DNA from: Anaerohalosphaeraceae bacterium
GTDB lineage: Bacteria; Planctomycetota; Phycisphaerae; Sedimentisphaerales; UBA12454
Direction of reading: 5' to 3'
Assembly (NCBI GenBank): GCA_021108375.1
Contig: JAIORA010000016.1
Span: forward strand, 62,001-126,000
DNA: 64,000 nt
Positions within the stretch are counted from its first letter, which is position 1, and each line of letters opens with the position of its first letter. The position numbers were made by a program, and so were the translations under genes. Below, one piece after another: positions 17,963 through 29,390 of this stretch. The notes beneath the pieces are model-generated. The model ran no database searches, was not told the origin of the DNA, and saw nothing but the letters and a program-made list of their open reading frames with translations.

Positions 17963-20295
<2,333 letters not shown>

Positions 20296-21089
20296 TTAAA
20301 AACCTTTCGCAAAATTGCTGTGGCTGTCAATAACTATTATCGGGTGATAATAGGAAAATAAAAGAGTTGTTTCAATAGAAAAGATGGCCAATTCGGAGTT
20401 TTTTTTAGACACAGATTAACACGGATTTTTTTAGACACTGATTTCACAGATTACACTGATTTTTGAATTGTCATTGTGAGCGGAGCCGAGGAATCTGAAA
20501 AACATAAAAATAGATTTCTCCATTACGCTGCGCTCCAGTCGAAATGACAACAGTACAACAAATAAAAACGTTTATAAGTCCTTATTTCACACTGTGCGTT
20601 TCGTGCATAACTCCTTATTTTACGTTGACAAAAGAGGGGGTGGGACGGCGTTTTTAGCTCAAAAACCCATTCAATATATTGTCGAGTCGGAAATCACAGT
20701 AGCGTTTTTGGGCATTAAATCCATTCAGGACATTGTTGAACCATAGAAAAACGACAAAAATTTGAATTTTTTTGCGATTTTTTGCATTTTTTGAACGATT
20801 TTGCTCACTTTTTTACCGTTTTTGGCCGGTTTTTTGCTGATTTTGGGGGCTTTTGGGCCAAAAAATTCAAGACTAAACAATTCGGGTTTTTTAGCCACTA
20901 AGGCACTAAGACACGAAGTTTTTTAGACACTGATTTCACAGATTTTTTTAGCCACAGAGGACACAGAGAAGCACAGAGTTTTTGAAAAATCAGACACGGA
21001 TTAACACGGATTTTTAATAAATAATTACTATACTTGAAAGGTCCCACCAAAATAGTTATACTTCTTTGAAAAGGAGGTAGTTTACAAGA
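20296..21089. repeat. Long repeat-rich gene-free region upstream of the C5-methyltransferase
   Basis: These 794 bases contain no convincing gene. In order there are 'cacagatt/acacggatt' words (20408-20460) and a GTCATTGTGAGCGGAG to GTCGAAATGAC inverted repeat (20470-20549). Next comes a 54-base degenerate tandem duplication (20648-20747), a phased T-tract island (20767-20855) and more of the same words (20888-21020). A weak ribosome-binding site AAGGAGG precedes the methyltransferase start at 21090. Confidence 0.6.
20767..20855. other. Phased T-tract island (predicted curved DNA)
   Basis: Eight T tracts of four to seven bases follow one another with centres about 9 to 12 bases apart, for example TTTTTTTGCGATTTTTTGCA. 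T tracts in helical phase bend DNA. A comparable island lies at 47.9-48.2 kb. Confidence 0.55.
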
Positions 21090-22355
21090 ATGGAATCATG
21101 CAAAGTCCGATTAACGCCGTCTGCAATTAAGTATGGTAATTTATATGTTTCATCCTGCAAGCCGGGATTTTTTCCAAAAGATGTTTATGGTGAATCCGCC
21201 GCTAAAAAAGGTATGGGAAAGCAAGTTGCTTTAGAAGTGGAGGGGTTATCAAATCCAATTTTGACGGATATTCCAAAAGACAAAAAGTTGTTCCGTCTTA
21301 GAGGCTGGGTAAAAACATTTATTCGGCAAAACAATCTTAGACCAATGGATGAGGTAGAGATTATAAAGTTTTCCAATGCTAAGTATCAGATAAAACCTGT
21401 TTCAAAACAATTTACTTTCATAGACCTCTTTGCCGGAATAGGTGGGACTCGTCTGGCATTTGAAAAAGCTGGCGGTAAGTGCGTATTCAGCTCAGAGTGG
21501 GATAAATTTGCACAACAAACCTATGAAGCAAATTTTGGCAAAAAACCAGAGGGCGATATTCGTAAAATATCGAGTAATAACATTCAAGACCATGATATTT
21601 TGGTGGCTGGTTTTCCTTGTCAGCCATTTTCAATATCTGGTGTATCAAAGAAAAACTCACTTGGCAAACCACACGGATTTGATGATCCTACGCAGGGAAC
21701 CTTGTTTTTCGAGATTAAACGAATTATAGAAGACAAAAGGCCTAAAGCCTTTATGCTGGAAAATGTAAAAAATCTTATGAGCCATGATAAAGGCAAAACA
21801 TTCAAGGTCATAAAAAATGCCCTTGAAAGCTTGGGGTACACAATTCATTTCAAAGTGATTGATGCAGCAACATATGTACCTCAGCACAGGGAAAGAATTT
21901 TTATTGTTGGTTTTAAAGAAAACCTGCAATTTGAATTCCCTGAAAGACCAAAAAAATCACAGCCAAAGTTTGAGGATATTCTTGAATCCAAGGTTTCTGA
22001 TGACTTTATACTGACTGATCATCAATGGAAATATCATCAAAATTATGCAAAAAAACACAGGGAAAAAGGGAACGGTTTTGGTTTTGGAATGCCTGACATG
22101 ACCGGTGTTTCAAGAACATTAAGCGCTCGGTATTACAAAGATGGTTCAGAAATTTTTGTAAATCGCGGTAAGAATAAAAACCCAAGAAGATTAACTCCAA
22201 AAGAGTGTGCAAATCTTATGGGCTTTCCAAAGGGTTTCAAAATTCCTGTTTCAAAAACACAGGCCTATAAGCAATTCGGCAATTCTGTCGTAGTACCTTT
22301 GGTTTCGGAAGTTGCTGAGCAAGTAATAAAAACATTAAAGCGTGGGGGCGAATAA
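21090..22355 (+). CDS. DNA (cytosine-5-)-methyltransferase with an N-terminal DNA-binding-like domain
   Basis: The catalytic part (from residue 108) has motif I FIDLFAGIGG, motif IV FPCQPFS with the nucleophile C177, motif VI ENV, motif VIII QHRERIFIVGF, and a C-terminal motif IX-X (AYKQFGNSVVVPLV). An N-terminal domain of about 100 residues includes FRLRGWVKTFIRQNNLRPMD, which resembles the B3/EcoRII-N pseudobarrel DNA-binding fold. The protein methylates C5 of cytosine in an unknown site. It overlaps the next gene by one base (TAATG), and a Vsr gene follows, so this is a self-contained restriction-modification-repair unit. Confidence 0.92.
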   Translation: MESCKVRLTPSAIKYGNLYVSSCKPGFFPKDVYGESAAKKGMGKQVALEVEGLSNPILTDIPKDKKLFRLRGWVKTFIRQNNLRPMDEVEIIKFSNAKYQIKPVSKQFTFIDLFAGIGGTRLAFEKAGGKCVFSSEWDKFAQQTYEANFGKKPEGDIRKISSNNIQDHDILVAGFPCQPFSISGVSKKNSLGKPHGFDDPTQGTLFFEIKRIIEDKRPKAFMLENVKNLMSHDKGKTFKVIKNALESLGYTIHFKVIDAATYVPQHRERIFIVGFKENLQFEFPERPKKSQPKFEDILESKVSDDFILTDHQWKYHQNYAKKHREKGNGFGFGMPDMTGVSRTLSARYYKDGSEIFVNRGKNKNPRRLTPKECANLMGFPKGFKIPVSKTQAYKQFGNSVVVPLVSEVAEQVIKTLKRGGE

Positions 22356-23308
22356 TGGACAAATTTGTTTTTGGCAGAGAGTGCTGGGATAAACCATTTT
22401 ACAAACTTCTGGCAAGAAACGACACCAGCGATGCCCCAGGGCATCAGGGAGGAATGGTTATCCCAAAACCACTGAGGCAGTATTTCCCTAATCTGCATGG
22501 AGTAACAACAGAACAATCCCCTACTATTGATATTGATTTAACAGCTGTTTTATTTTCAGGCAACATTTTTTTAGATGTTGTGCATACTAGGTACCAGTAT
22601 CAAACTTGGAGAGGGCAAAGGTCTCCCGAATCAAGAATAACAGGTAATCTTGGGCTTTTAAGAAGAAGTGCCAGGGAAGACGACCTCTTGATAATACAGA
22701 GAAGTCTGGAAAAACTCGATTTGTATAAATTTATTTTAGTTAGAAAAAGTACAGAAAAATATAAAAAACACATAAGCATAATTAAAAGCAGATGGGGGCT
22801 TTTGGGTAAAGAGTGTCCTGTCACACACGAAGAACTTTTGGAAACGGTTAGTGAACTGAAAGAAAAAGAATGCAAACCATTTAGCCTTTTTGAGGAAACT
22901 AAACACAGGGTAAGAAAAAGTAAAGTTGTAGCTCGTTCTATAGCTTTTAGAGAGAAGATTTATAGTATATATCAGAAAAAATGCTGTGTATGCGGAACCG
23001 GTCTTATTTCTGTAAATGGGGCCTTAGAAATAGAAGCTGCCCATATAGTTCCAAAGAGCCAAAAAGGGGCTGATGATGTGAGAAATGGACTCGCTTTATG
23101 CAAGAGGCATCACTGGGCATTTGATTATGGATTATTTGGAATTGATGAAAAAAATAAAGTTCAAATCTCCAGCAAGACAATGGAATTGAAGGAAAACAGA
23201 ATGTTATTAGCGTTGCAAGATAAAAAGATATTATTGCCCAAACAAGAAAACCTTTTCCCATCACAAGAAGCTTTGGAATGGCATCGATACAATACTTTGG
23301 TTAGTTAA
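22355..23308 (+). CDS. HNH restriction endonuclease partner of the C5-methyltransferase
   Basis: This 317-residue protein has an N-terminal specificity-like region without recognisable motifs and a C-terminal HNH nuclease domain (about residues 205-265). A CxxC pair lies in CCVCGTGL, EIEAAHIVPKSQKGADD provides the catalytic histidine, and NGLALCKRHHWAFDYGLF completes the fold. Translation is coupled to the methyltransferase by TAATG. The context makes it the cognate restriction enzyme. Confidence 0.87.
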   Translation: MDKFVFGRECWDKPFYKLLARNDTSDAPGHQGGMVIPKPLRQYFPNLHGVTTEQSPTIDIDLTAVLFSGNIFLDVVHTRYQYQTWRGQRSPESRITGNLGLLRRSAREDDLLIIQRSLEKLDLYKFILVRKSTEKYKKHISIIKSRWGLLGKECPVTHEELLETVSELKEKECKPFSLFEETKHRVRKSKVVARSIAFREKIYSIYQKKCCVCGTGLISVNGALEIEAAHIVPKSQKGADDVRNGLALCKRHHWAFDYGLFGIDEKNKVQISSKTMELKENRMLLALQDKKILLPKQENLFPSQEALEWHRYNTLVS

Positions 23309-23314
23309 TTCAAG

Positions 23315-23737
23315 ATGTCTGATGTTCATACAAAAAAGCAGCGTTCTTATAATATGTCTCGCATAAAAAATAAGGACACCAGGCCGGAAATTGTTGTAAG
23401 GAAAATAATTCACGGAATGGGGTACCGGTATGGGCTTCACCGAAAGGACTTGCCCGGAAAGCCGGATATAGTTTTAACTCGACATCGAAAAATCATTCAG
23501 ATAAATGGATGCTTCTGGCACAAACACAACTGTAAATACGGCAAAGTGAAACCCAAAACCAACGCTGATTTTTGGGAAATGAAAAGAACTGCAACAGTAA
23601 AAAGAGACAAGGAAAGTCTCAGCAAACTAAAAAAACTTGGCTGGGACATTCTTGTTATCTGGGAGTGTCAAACAAAACAGCCAAAAAAAATTGTTCAGAA
23701 ATTAACGGCGTTTCTCAATCCATCCATGAAATCCTGA
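23315..23737 (+). CDS. vsr: Very-short-patch mismatch repair endonuclease
   Basis: This 140-residue protein begins with RSYNMSRIKNKDTRPEIVVR, the Vsr N-terminus. It contains LPGKPDIVLTRHRKIIQING with the catalytic aspartate and CFWHKHNCKYGKVKP with the zinc and active-site residues. Vsr nicks 5' of T in T:G mismatches that arise by deamination of 5-methylcytosine. It lies six bases after the HNH gene, and its presence supports the C5 assignment of the methyltransferase. Confidence 0.94.
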   Translation: MSDVHTKKQRSYNMSRIKNKDTRPEIVVRKIIHGMGYRYGLHRKDLPGKPDIVLTRHRKIIQINGCFWHKHNCKYGKVKPKTNADFWEMKRTATVKRDKESLSKLKKLGWDILVIWECQTKQPKKIVQKLTAFLNPSMKS

Positions 23738-23790
23738 GCCCCCGATTTGTAAATCGGGGGCTAAACAACTCTGCCATGGTAATGGCAGGG
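23737..23790. repeat. Variable-stem hairpin repeats between vsr and dnaE
   Basis: GCCCCCGATTTGTAAATCGGGGGC is a near-perfect hairpin followed by TAAACAAC. A second, shorter hairpin (GCCATGGTAATGGCAGGGC) with a GGCTAAC end follows. This is another instance of the family. It separates the Vsr gene from dnaE. Confidence 0.6.
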
Positions 23791-23932
23791 CTAACTTTAA
23801 AAACTGGATTCCGTATCAAGTGCGGAATGACAAAGGGGAACACGGGAATGATAAAATTGCAATCTTGACATCAGGAGAGCAAGTCTATATCTTAGGTGAA
23901 CGAGGAATTATTTCAGAGGATTTGCCTAACAA

Positions 23933-26900
23933 ATGGAAGAAAAAGGATTTACACATTTACACCTGCACAGCCAATACTCCCTGCTCGATGGTGCTATTGC
24001 GCCAGCGAAGCTTTTGAAGCGTTGCAGTGAATTAAAAATGGACTCTGTCGCGATAACCGACCACGGCAATATGTTCGGCGCAGTAGATTTTTATACCCGC
24101 GCCCGCGCAGCTGACATTAAACCCATCATAGGTATCGAAGCCTATATCGCCCCGGACTCCCGCCTTAATAAGCAAAAGATGTCGATATCGCAGGCCTCGT
24201 ATCATTTGGTCTTGCTCGCTGAAAATAATGCCGGCTACAAGAACCTGATGAAGCTCGCCAGTATCGGCTACACCGAGGGCTTTTATTACCGTCCCAGAAT
24301 CGACAAAGAGGTTCTGGCGGAATTCAACGAAGGGCTTATCTGCTCGACGGCGTGCATTAAGGGCGAAGTGAATTACGCCCTCGTTAAGCAAGACCCCGAC
24401 AAGGCTCAAAAGGCCGCTGAGGATTATCTGAAAATTTTCGGCCCCGACAGATTCTTTATGGAAATTCAGCAGCACGAAAATGACGAGTATCCCTGGGTTC
24501 GACAGGGGATAATAGACCTTGCAAAAAAAATGGGTATTGGCCTGCTCGCGACAAACGATTGCCATTTTCTCACCGCCGAAGATTACGATGCTCACGATGC
24601 GCTTACCTGCCTCAGCACCGGCAAGCGAGTGGCTGAGCCGGGCAGAATGAAATATCCCAGAGACCTTTATGTAAAGAGTCCGGCAGAAATGCGAGAGCTG
24701 TTCGCCGATGTTCCTGAGGCTTGCGACAATACCCTGGCGGTTGCGGCAAGGTGCAATGTCGAAATTGATTTAAAGAGCCGACACGCTCCGAGTTTTGTAC
24801 CCTCTACCGGCCAGAGTCCCGAAGAATTTCTGACCGAGCTTTGCTATAAAGGCGCGAAAAAACTTTATGGCAAAGTTACCGATGAAGTCAGGAGTCGTAT
24901 CGAAAGAGAGCTGGAAGTTATCGAAAGCAAAGGCTTTTCGAGTTACTTCTTAATCGTATGGGACTGCTGCCGGTTTGCCGCTGAAAACAACATTCCCACC
25001 GGAGCAAGGGGCAGTGCTGTCGGGACGGTTGTCGGCTATTGTCTCGGCCTGTGCAACGTTGACCCCATTAAATACGATTTGCTTTTCGAGCGGTTTATGG
25101 ACCCTGAGCGAGACGAAATGCCTGATATTGATATTGATATATGTCAGGACGGTCGCGGCAGAATCCTTGAATACGTCCGCCAGAAATATGGCCATATCGC
25201 GCAGATTATAACTTTCGGAACGATGAAGGCTCGCGCGGTTATGCGCGATGTTTGCCGGGTGCTCGATGTTCCGCTGCCGGAGGCCGACCATCTGGCAAAG
25301 CTCATCCCCACAACTCTCGGCATAACGCTTGAAGAGGCGATGAAAGTCGAGCCGGAACTGCAAAAGTCTTACGACAACGACCCGCAAACCAAAAACGTTA
25401 TTGATATCGCCAAGAGGCTGGAGGGGCTTACGCGCCACGCATCGGTACACGCCTGCGGAGTTGTTATCGCTGATGAGCCATTGAGTAATTTTGTTCCGCT
25501 TTACAAGGATACGAAATCCGACGATTTGATAACGCAGTACGAAGGGCCGATTATTGATAAGATAGGCTTGCTGAAGATGGACTTTCTCGGCCTTAGAACT
25601 CTTAGCGTTATTCAGCGGACAATCGATTTAGTCGATTCGCTGCACAGCGAGAAAATTGATATCGAAAAAATCGACTACTGCGACCCGAAAGTTTTCGAGA
25701 TTTTTGCTTCCGGAAAAACCAAGGGCGTTTTTCAGTTCGAGTCTGGCGGAATGCAGGATTTGTTAATGAAGCTCAAGCCCGACCGTCTCGAAGACCTTAT
25801 CGCAGCCAACGCTTTGTACCGTCCGGGGCCAATGGCGCTGATAGGCGATTTTATCGACCGCAAACACGGCGCAAACTGGGACGTTCCTCACAAAATTATG
25901 CGAGAAGTTCTTGAAGAGACTTTTGGTATTATGGTCTATCAGGAACAGGTTATGCGTATCTGTAACCGTATGGGCGATATACCGCTGCGACAGGCTTATA
26001 CGCTGATTAAGGCTATCAGTAAAAAAAAGGCATCGGTAATTTCCAGGCAGCGAAAGGTTTTTATCGTCAGTTGCAGGGAAAAAGGACTCAAGGAAAAAGA
26101 GGCCGACAATATCTTCGGGCTGATAAAGAAGTTTGCTGGCTATGGTTTCAATAAGAGCCACGCCACAAGGTACTCAATTATTGCTTATCAGACCGCGTAT
26201 CTGAAGGCGTATTGGCCGATAGAGTTTATGGCGGCTCTGCTGACTTACGAAATGGGCGACTCCGAAAAGGTCGCTGAATATATCGGCCAGTGCAGGGCGA
26301 TGAACATCGAACTCCTGCCGCCCGACATAAACGAAAGTTTCACCGACTTTACCGTTATTTATGAATCGCAGCACGAGCACAAAGAGGATGTCGGTTTTAT
26401 ACGTTTCGGCCTTGCCGCTGTTAAGGGTGTCGGCGAAAAAGCTGTCGAGCAGATTATTACTGCCCGCCGAAACGTTGGCCGATTTAAGAGTCTGTTCCAT
26501 TTCTGTGAAAACGTTGACCTTCGCGCAGCTAACAAGCAGGTTATAGAATCTCTCATAAAGGCTGGCGCATTCGACCGCCTTGGCGGCAGCCGTTCGCAAA
26601 TGATGGCCGGCCTTGAAATGGCGATGCGTATCGGCAGCGGGTCCCAATCTGACAGAGCCAGCGGACAGCTCGGACTTTTTGGCGGAGCTGAAGACGAGAA
26701 GGAATTTGAAAAGGACCACGAGAAATTGCCCGATGTGCCTGCCTGGCCGGAAACACAGATGCTTGCAATGGAAAAGGATGTACTCGGTTTCTACGTTACT
26801 TCAAATCCGCTTAGCAAGCACGCTAACGTTATAGATGTTTACAGCGACATCAACACCTCACAACTCGGCCCGGAACTGGACGGCCGAAGCGTTACCATTG

Positions 26901-27397
26901 GCGGAATGATTCAAAAGGTTCGTAATATCGTAACTCGTAACGGCCGAAACGCCGGGGCAAAGATGGCGGTTTTTACTCTCGAAGATTTGCAAAATACCTG
27001 CGAAGTAGTCGTCTGGTCCGATGTCTATGCTCGTTATGGCAATCTCATCGAGGTTGACTCGGTTGTTTTTGTTCGTGGCAAAGTTGATTGCGCCAGAGAA
27101 GTGCCGCAAATAATCTGCAACGAAATGATAGATATTTCACAGGCTGCTTCCAAACTTGCCGCTAATGTTAACATCTCTCTTGAGGAGTCTCAGATAACCA
27201 GGGAAAAAATCGCAAACATAAAGGCTCTCTGCCAAACTTATCGCGGCAAGAGTCCTGTTTTTGTTACCGTTAAAACCGCTAAAGGCCTGACCGTAAGAGC
27301 CGCCGTTGGCAGGGGACTGGCGGTAAATCCGACCCCTGAATTTTGCCGAAAGGTAGAACTGCTCATCGGTGTAAGTAATTTTAACTTATCTAAATAA
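23933..27397 (+). CDS. dnaE: DNA polymerase III alpha subunit
   Basis: This 1154-residue replicative polymerase has an N-terminal PHP domain (FTHLHLHSQYSLLDGA, AITDHGNMFGA), which may retain metal-dependent proofreading. The polymerase core has the catalytic aspartates in PDIDIDICQDGRGR and the palm block GRGSAVGT-like GARGSAVGTVVGYCLG. The helix-hairpin-helix region contains AANKQVIESLIKAGAFDRLG, and the C-terminal OB domain VTIGGMIQKVRNIVTRNG. The C-terminal tau-binding region appears short. It is preceded by the C5 restriction-modification unit and followed without a gap by a GH130 gene fragment. Confidence 0.96.
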   Translation: MEEKGFTHLHLHSQYSLLDGAIAPAKLLKRCSELKMDSVAITDHGNMFGAVDFYTRARAADIKPIIGIEAYIAPDSRLNKQKMSISQASYHLVLLAENNAGYKNLMKLASIGYTEGFYYRPRIDKEVLAEFNEGLICSTACIKGEVNYALVKQDPDKAQKAAEDYLKIFGPDRFFMEIQQHENDEYPWVRQGIIDLAKKMGIGLLATNDCHFLTAEDYDAHDALTCLSTGKRVAEPGRMKYPRDLYVKSPAEMRELFADVPEACDNTLAVAARCNVEIDLKSRHAPSFVPSTGQSPEEFLTELCYKGAKKLYGKVTDEVRSRIERELEVIESKGFSSYFLIVWDCCRFAAENNIPTGARGSAVGTVVGYCLGLCNVDPIKYDLLFERFMDPERDEMPDIDIDICQDGRGRILEYVRQKYGHIAQIITFGTMKARAVMRDVCRVLDVPLPEADHLAKLIPTTLGITLEEAMKVEPELQKSYDNDPQTKNVIDIAKRLEGLTRHASVHACGVVIADEPLSNFVPLYKDTKSDDLITQYEGPIIDKIGLLKMDFLGLRTLSVIQRTIDLVDSLHSEKIDIEKIDYCDPKVFEIFASGKTKGVFQFESGGMQDLLMKLKPDRLEDLIAANALYRPGPMALIGDFIDRKHGANWDVPHKIMREVLEETFGIMVYQEQVMRICNRMGDIPLRQAYTLIKAISKKKASVISRQRKVFIVSCREKGLKEKEADNIFGLIKKFAGYGFNKSHATRYSIIAYQTAYLKAYWPIEFMAALLTYEMGDSEKVAEYIGQCRAMNIELLPPDINESFTDFTVIYESQHEHKEDVGFIRFGLAAVKGVGEKAVEQIITARRNVGRFKSLFHFCENVDLRAANKQVIESLIKAGAFDRLGGSRSQMMAGLEMAMRIGSGSQSDRASGQLGLFGGAEDEKEFEKDHEKLPDVPAWPETQMLAMEKDVLGFYVTSNPLSKHANVIDVYSDINTSQLGPELDGRSVTIGGMIQKVRNIVTRNGRNAGAKMAVFTLEDLQNTCEVVVWSDVYARYGNLIEVDSVVFVRGKVDCAREVPQIICNEMIDISQAASKLAANVNISLEESQITREKIANIKALCQTYRGKSPVFVTVKTAKGLTVRAAVGRGLAVNPTPEFCRKVELLIGVSNFNLSK

Positions 27398-27398
27398 G

Positions 27399-27644
27399 CC
27401 TGCTGGCAATGACCAGCCCTGGAAGGTGCTCCGCAGAAGCCAGGAATGGGTGCTTGGGCCGCGTGCTGATTATGAACGTGTTGGCGATGTCAGCGATGTT
27501 GTGTTCGTTACCGGAGCGACGGTACACGAGGACATTAACAAGCTGTATCTATATTACGGTGCTGCCGACGATAAAATCGCGGTCGCTATCGCTGATATGA
27601 ATGCTGTGCGTGAATATATTATGATGTGCCCCGAAGACGACTGA
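27399..27644 (+). pseudogene. C-terminal remnant of a GH130 glycoside phosphorylase
   Basis: The 82 codons after the dnaE stop encode the C-terminal end of GH130-type mannoside phosphorylases. WKVLRRSQEWVLGP is followed by YERVGDVSDVVFVTGAT and LYLYYGAADDKIAVAIADM. The two catalytic acidic residues and about 250 N-terminal residues of the family are absent. The match begins immediately at the dnaE stop, without its own start codon or ribosome-binding site apart from an internal GTG. I read it as a leftover from a rearrangement that placed dnaE over the front of this gene. A translated short product is unlikely but not excluded. Confidence 0.75.
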
Positions 27645-27652
27645 TAGTTTTT

Positions 27653-28510
27653 TTATTTCCCTATCGTGAATAGGTCGCGTGTCTGCGTAGGTATTTTTTT
27701 GTTTTTTTGCTGAATAAAATCTAATCTATATTCGTCTTTTATTTTTCCATTATTGCCTAAACGGTCCAAAATCATCTGATAATAGTCGGTATGGATTTCA
27801 CAAGAAATAAAATTCCTTTTTAAATTTTCACACAAAACAATTTCAGACCCACTACCGCCAAAGAGAATAAAAACGTCATCATTCTTTTTGGTACAAGACC
27901 TGATAAGCATTTCAACGAGAGGCAATGGAATTTGACAAGCATGAAATGTCTTGTCTTTAGAAACATTTTTTACAAGGTTAAAATAAAACCAAGAATAAGG
28001 CATACGCCCCTTTGAACCATTCGCTAAATTATTAAGAATACGTTTGTCAGTAGGGTTTTTATAAGGAACGGCCACTTGGTTCTTATAGAAGTTGTTATTT
28101 TTGGTTTTGCGACAATGAAGTATACTCCTGTGGGCCGTTGTAAATCTTTTTGGGCTATGCCCGACATTCGTATTATATGTCCAAACATAATCTTGTACAT
28201 CATAAGTGTTATCATCCAAATACTTCACTCTTAAATAAGCATTTTGCTTGGGATAATTTATCATAAATAAATTGCCCGTTGGCTTTAACACACGCATACT
28301 TTCTTTTGCCAGTTCAATATATCCATTAATATATTCATCCCATTTTGTCGTATAATTCTTTCCGGCATAATTAATGCCAACATTATAATCTGGGTCACCA
28401 TAAACCATATCTAAACTTTCATCAGGAAGCTGCTTTAAAACATTTAAAACATCATCATTCAACACCCTGTTGCGAAAGCTATTTATTTTCTGATTATTCA
28501 TATAACTCAT
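27653..28510 (-). CDS. DNA methyltransferase with DPDY catalytic motif
   Basis: This beta-class amino-methyltransferase has motif IV written DPDY (residues 39-42, in YGDPDYNVGINY) instead of the usual DPPY. The SAM motif FGGSGSE is at about 217-223. The start at 28510 overlaps the upstream gene's stop as ATGA, which argues for coupled translation and against longer in-frame readings; this gives 285 residues. DPxY suggests N6-adenine methylation. The sequence is much more AT-rich than dnaE and trmB on either side, consistent with acquisition. Confidence 0.85.
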   Translation of the reverse strand: MSYMNNQKINSFRNRVLNDDVLNVLKQLPDESLDMVYGDPDYNVGINYAGKNYTTKWDEYINGYIELAKESMRVLKPTGNLFMINYPKQNAYLRVKYLDDNTYDVQDYVWTYNTNVGHSPKRFTTAHRSILHCRKTKNNNFYKNQVAVPYKNPTDKRILNNLANGSKGRMPYSWFYFNLVKNVSKDKTFHACQIPLPLVEMLIRSCTKKNDDVFILFGGSGSEIVLCENLKRNFISCEIHTDYYQMILDRLGNNGKIKDEYRLDFIQQKNKKIPTQTRDLFTIGK

Positions 28511-29313
28511 TTTTCTAAATATGGTTCCAAATATCTTTGAAGTGCAACACCAGATAACACGCATATCCCCCTTGATTTACTCAATTTTTGCATTGTAGAA
28601 AGGATAAGTCTTACATTTATTCTTTCAATGTAATTTACATTTTCAATAATGTTTGCTAAGAAATCATTAATCATCAAGGGGACACTAATCACACTTATAA
28701 TAGTATTAGTCCTTCCGACATTCCTCTTGGTCCTATCTTCGAAGTCTGGCTGCCCATTTTTTATATGATACTTTACATCCTCATTCCAACCCAACAAATC
28801 TATAAAATGTAAAAATTCAAGTAGCTCGATCTCATTTTTTTTAAATTTATCTTTGAAACCGTCCTTCAGTGCAAAGTCCATCTTGGAAATATAATCAAGT
28901 ATTTCTGGAGAGGGGTGGTATCTGATTTCACCTCTTAAATTATGGTCAAGTAAAAAACAGAGCCGGTATAATAGTACCAATACTTTTTTAAAAGTTAGCT
29001 GGTTAATAATGGAAATTTTTATGAGATATTCCCAAATTACTTCAAATGTGAAACCATCTGTTTCACTTTTGTTGTTACTTCCCACATTAGGAAACATATC
29101 GTGTATATTTGGTGTGGCTCTTTGAGTTTCCTTACCGGGTTTGAGAAAATAAGATTCTTTCTTTTGTGATATTGTAGAAATCACTGTTTTTACAGGATCC
29201 GCAATTGTGCCACTTTTAAATGCAATTGCTTCAGCGATTCTTATAGACCTTCGATGGATAAAATCACTATCGCTTCTGAAGAGCCTTGTTTTTATTATGC
29301 TATCTTCTGTCAT
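28507..29313 (-). CDS. Unrecognised partner of the DPDY methyltransferase, probable restriction endonuclease
   Basis: This 268-residue protein has no PD-(D/E)XK, HNH, GIY-YIG or PLD motif that I can identify. It is rich in Lys, Asn and Ile with a mostly helical C-terminal half. A possible acidic cluster is NGQPDFEDRTKRN near residue 200, where PDFEDRTK might hide a degenerate PD...(D/E)xK. It is translationally coupled to the following methyltransferase by an ATGA overlap, and the two stand alone between dnaE and trmB. Context therefore suggests the nuclease of a type II system; the sequence itself does not prove it. Confidence 0.6.
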   Translation of the reverse strand: MTEDSIIKTRLFRSDSDFIHRRSIRIAEAIAFKSGTIADPVKTVISTISQKKESYFLKPGKETQRATPNIHDMFPNVGSNNKSETDGFTFEVIWEYLIKISIINQLTFKKVLVLLYRLCFLLDHNLRGEIRYHPSPEILDYISKMDFALKDGFKDKFKKNEIELLEFLHFIDLLGWNEDVKYHIKNGQPDFEDRTKRNVGRTNTIISVISVPLMINDFLANIIENVNYIERINVRLILSTMQKLSKSRGICVLSGVALQRYLEPYLEK

Positions 29314-29390
29314 ATTTCCACATCCTCGGTTTTTGGCACTTACCTAATTGATAGTCAGTATAGTATCCCAGATAGACTTATTTTACAATA

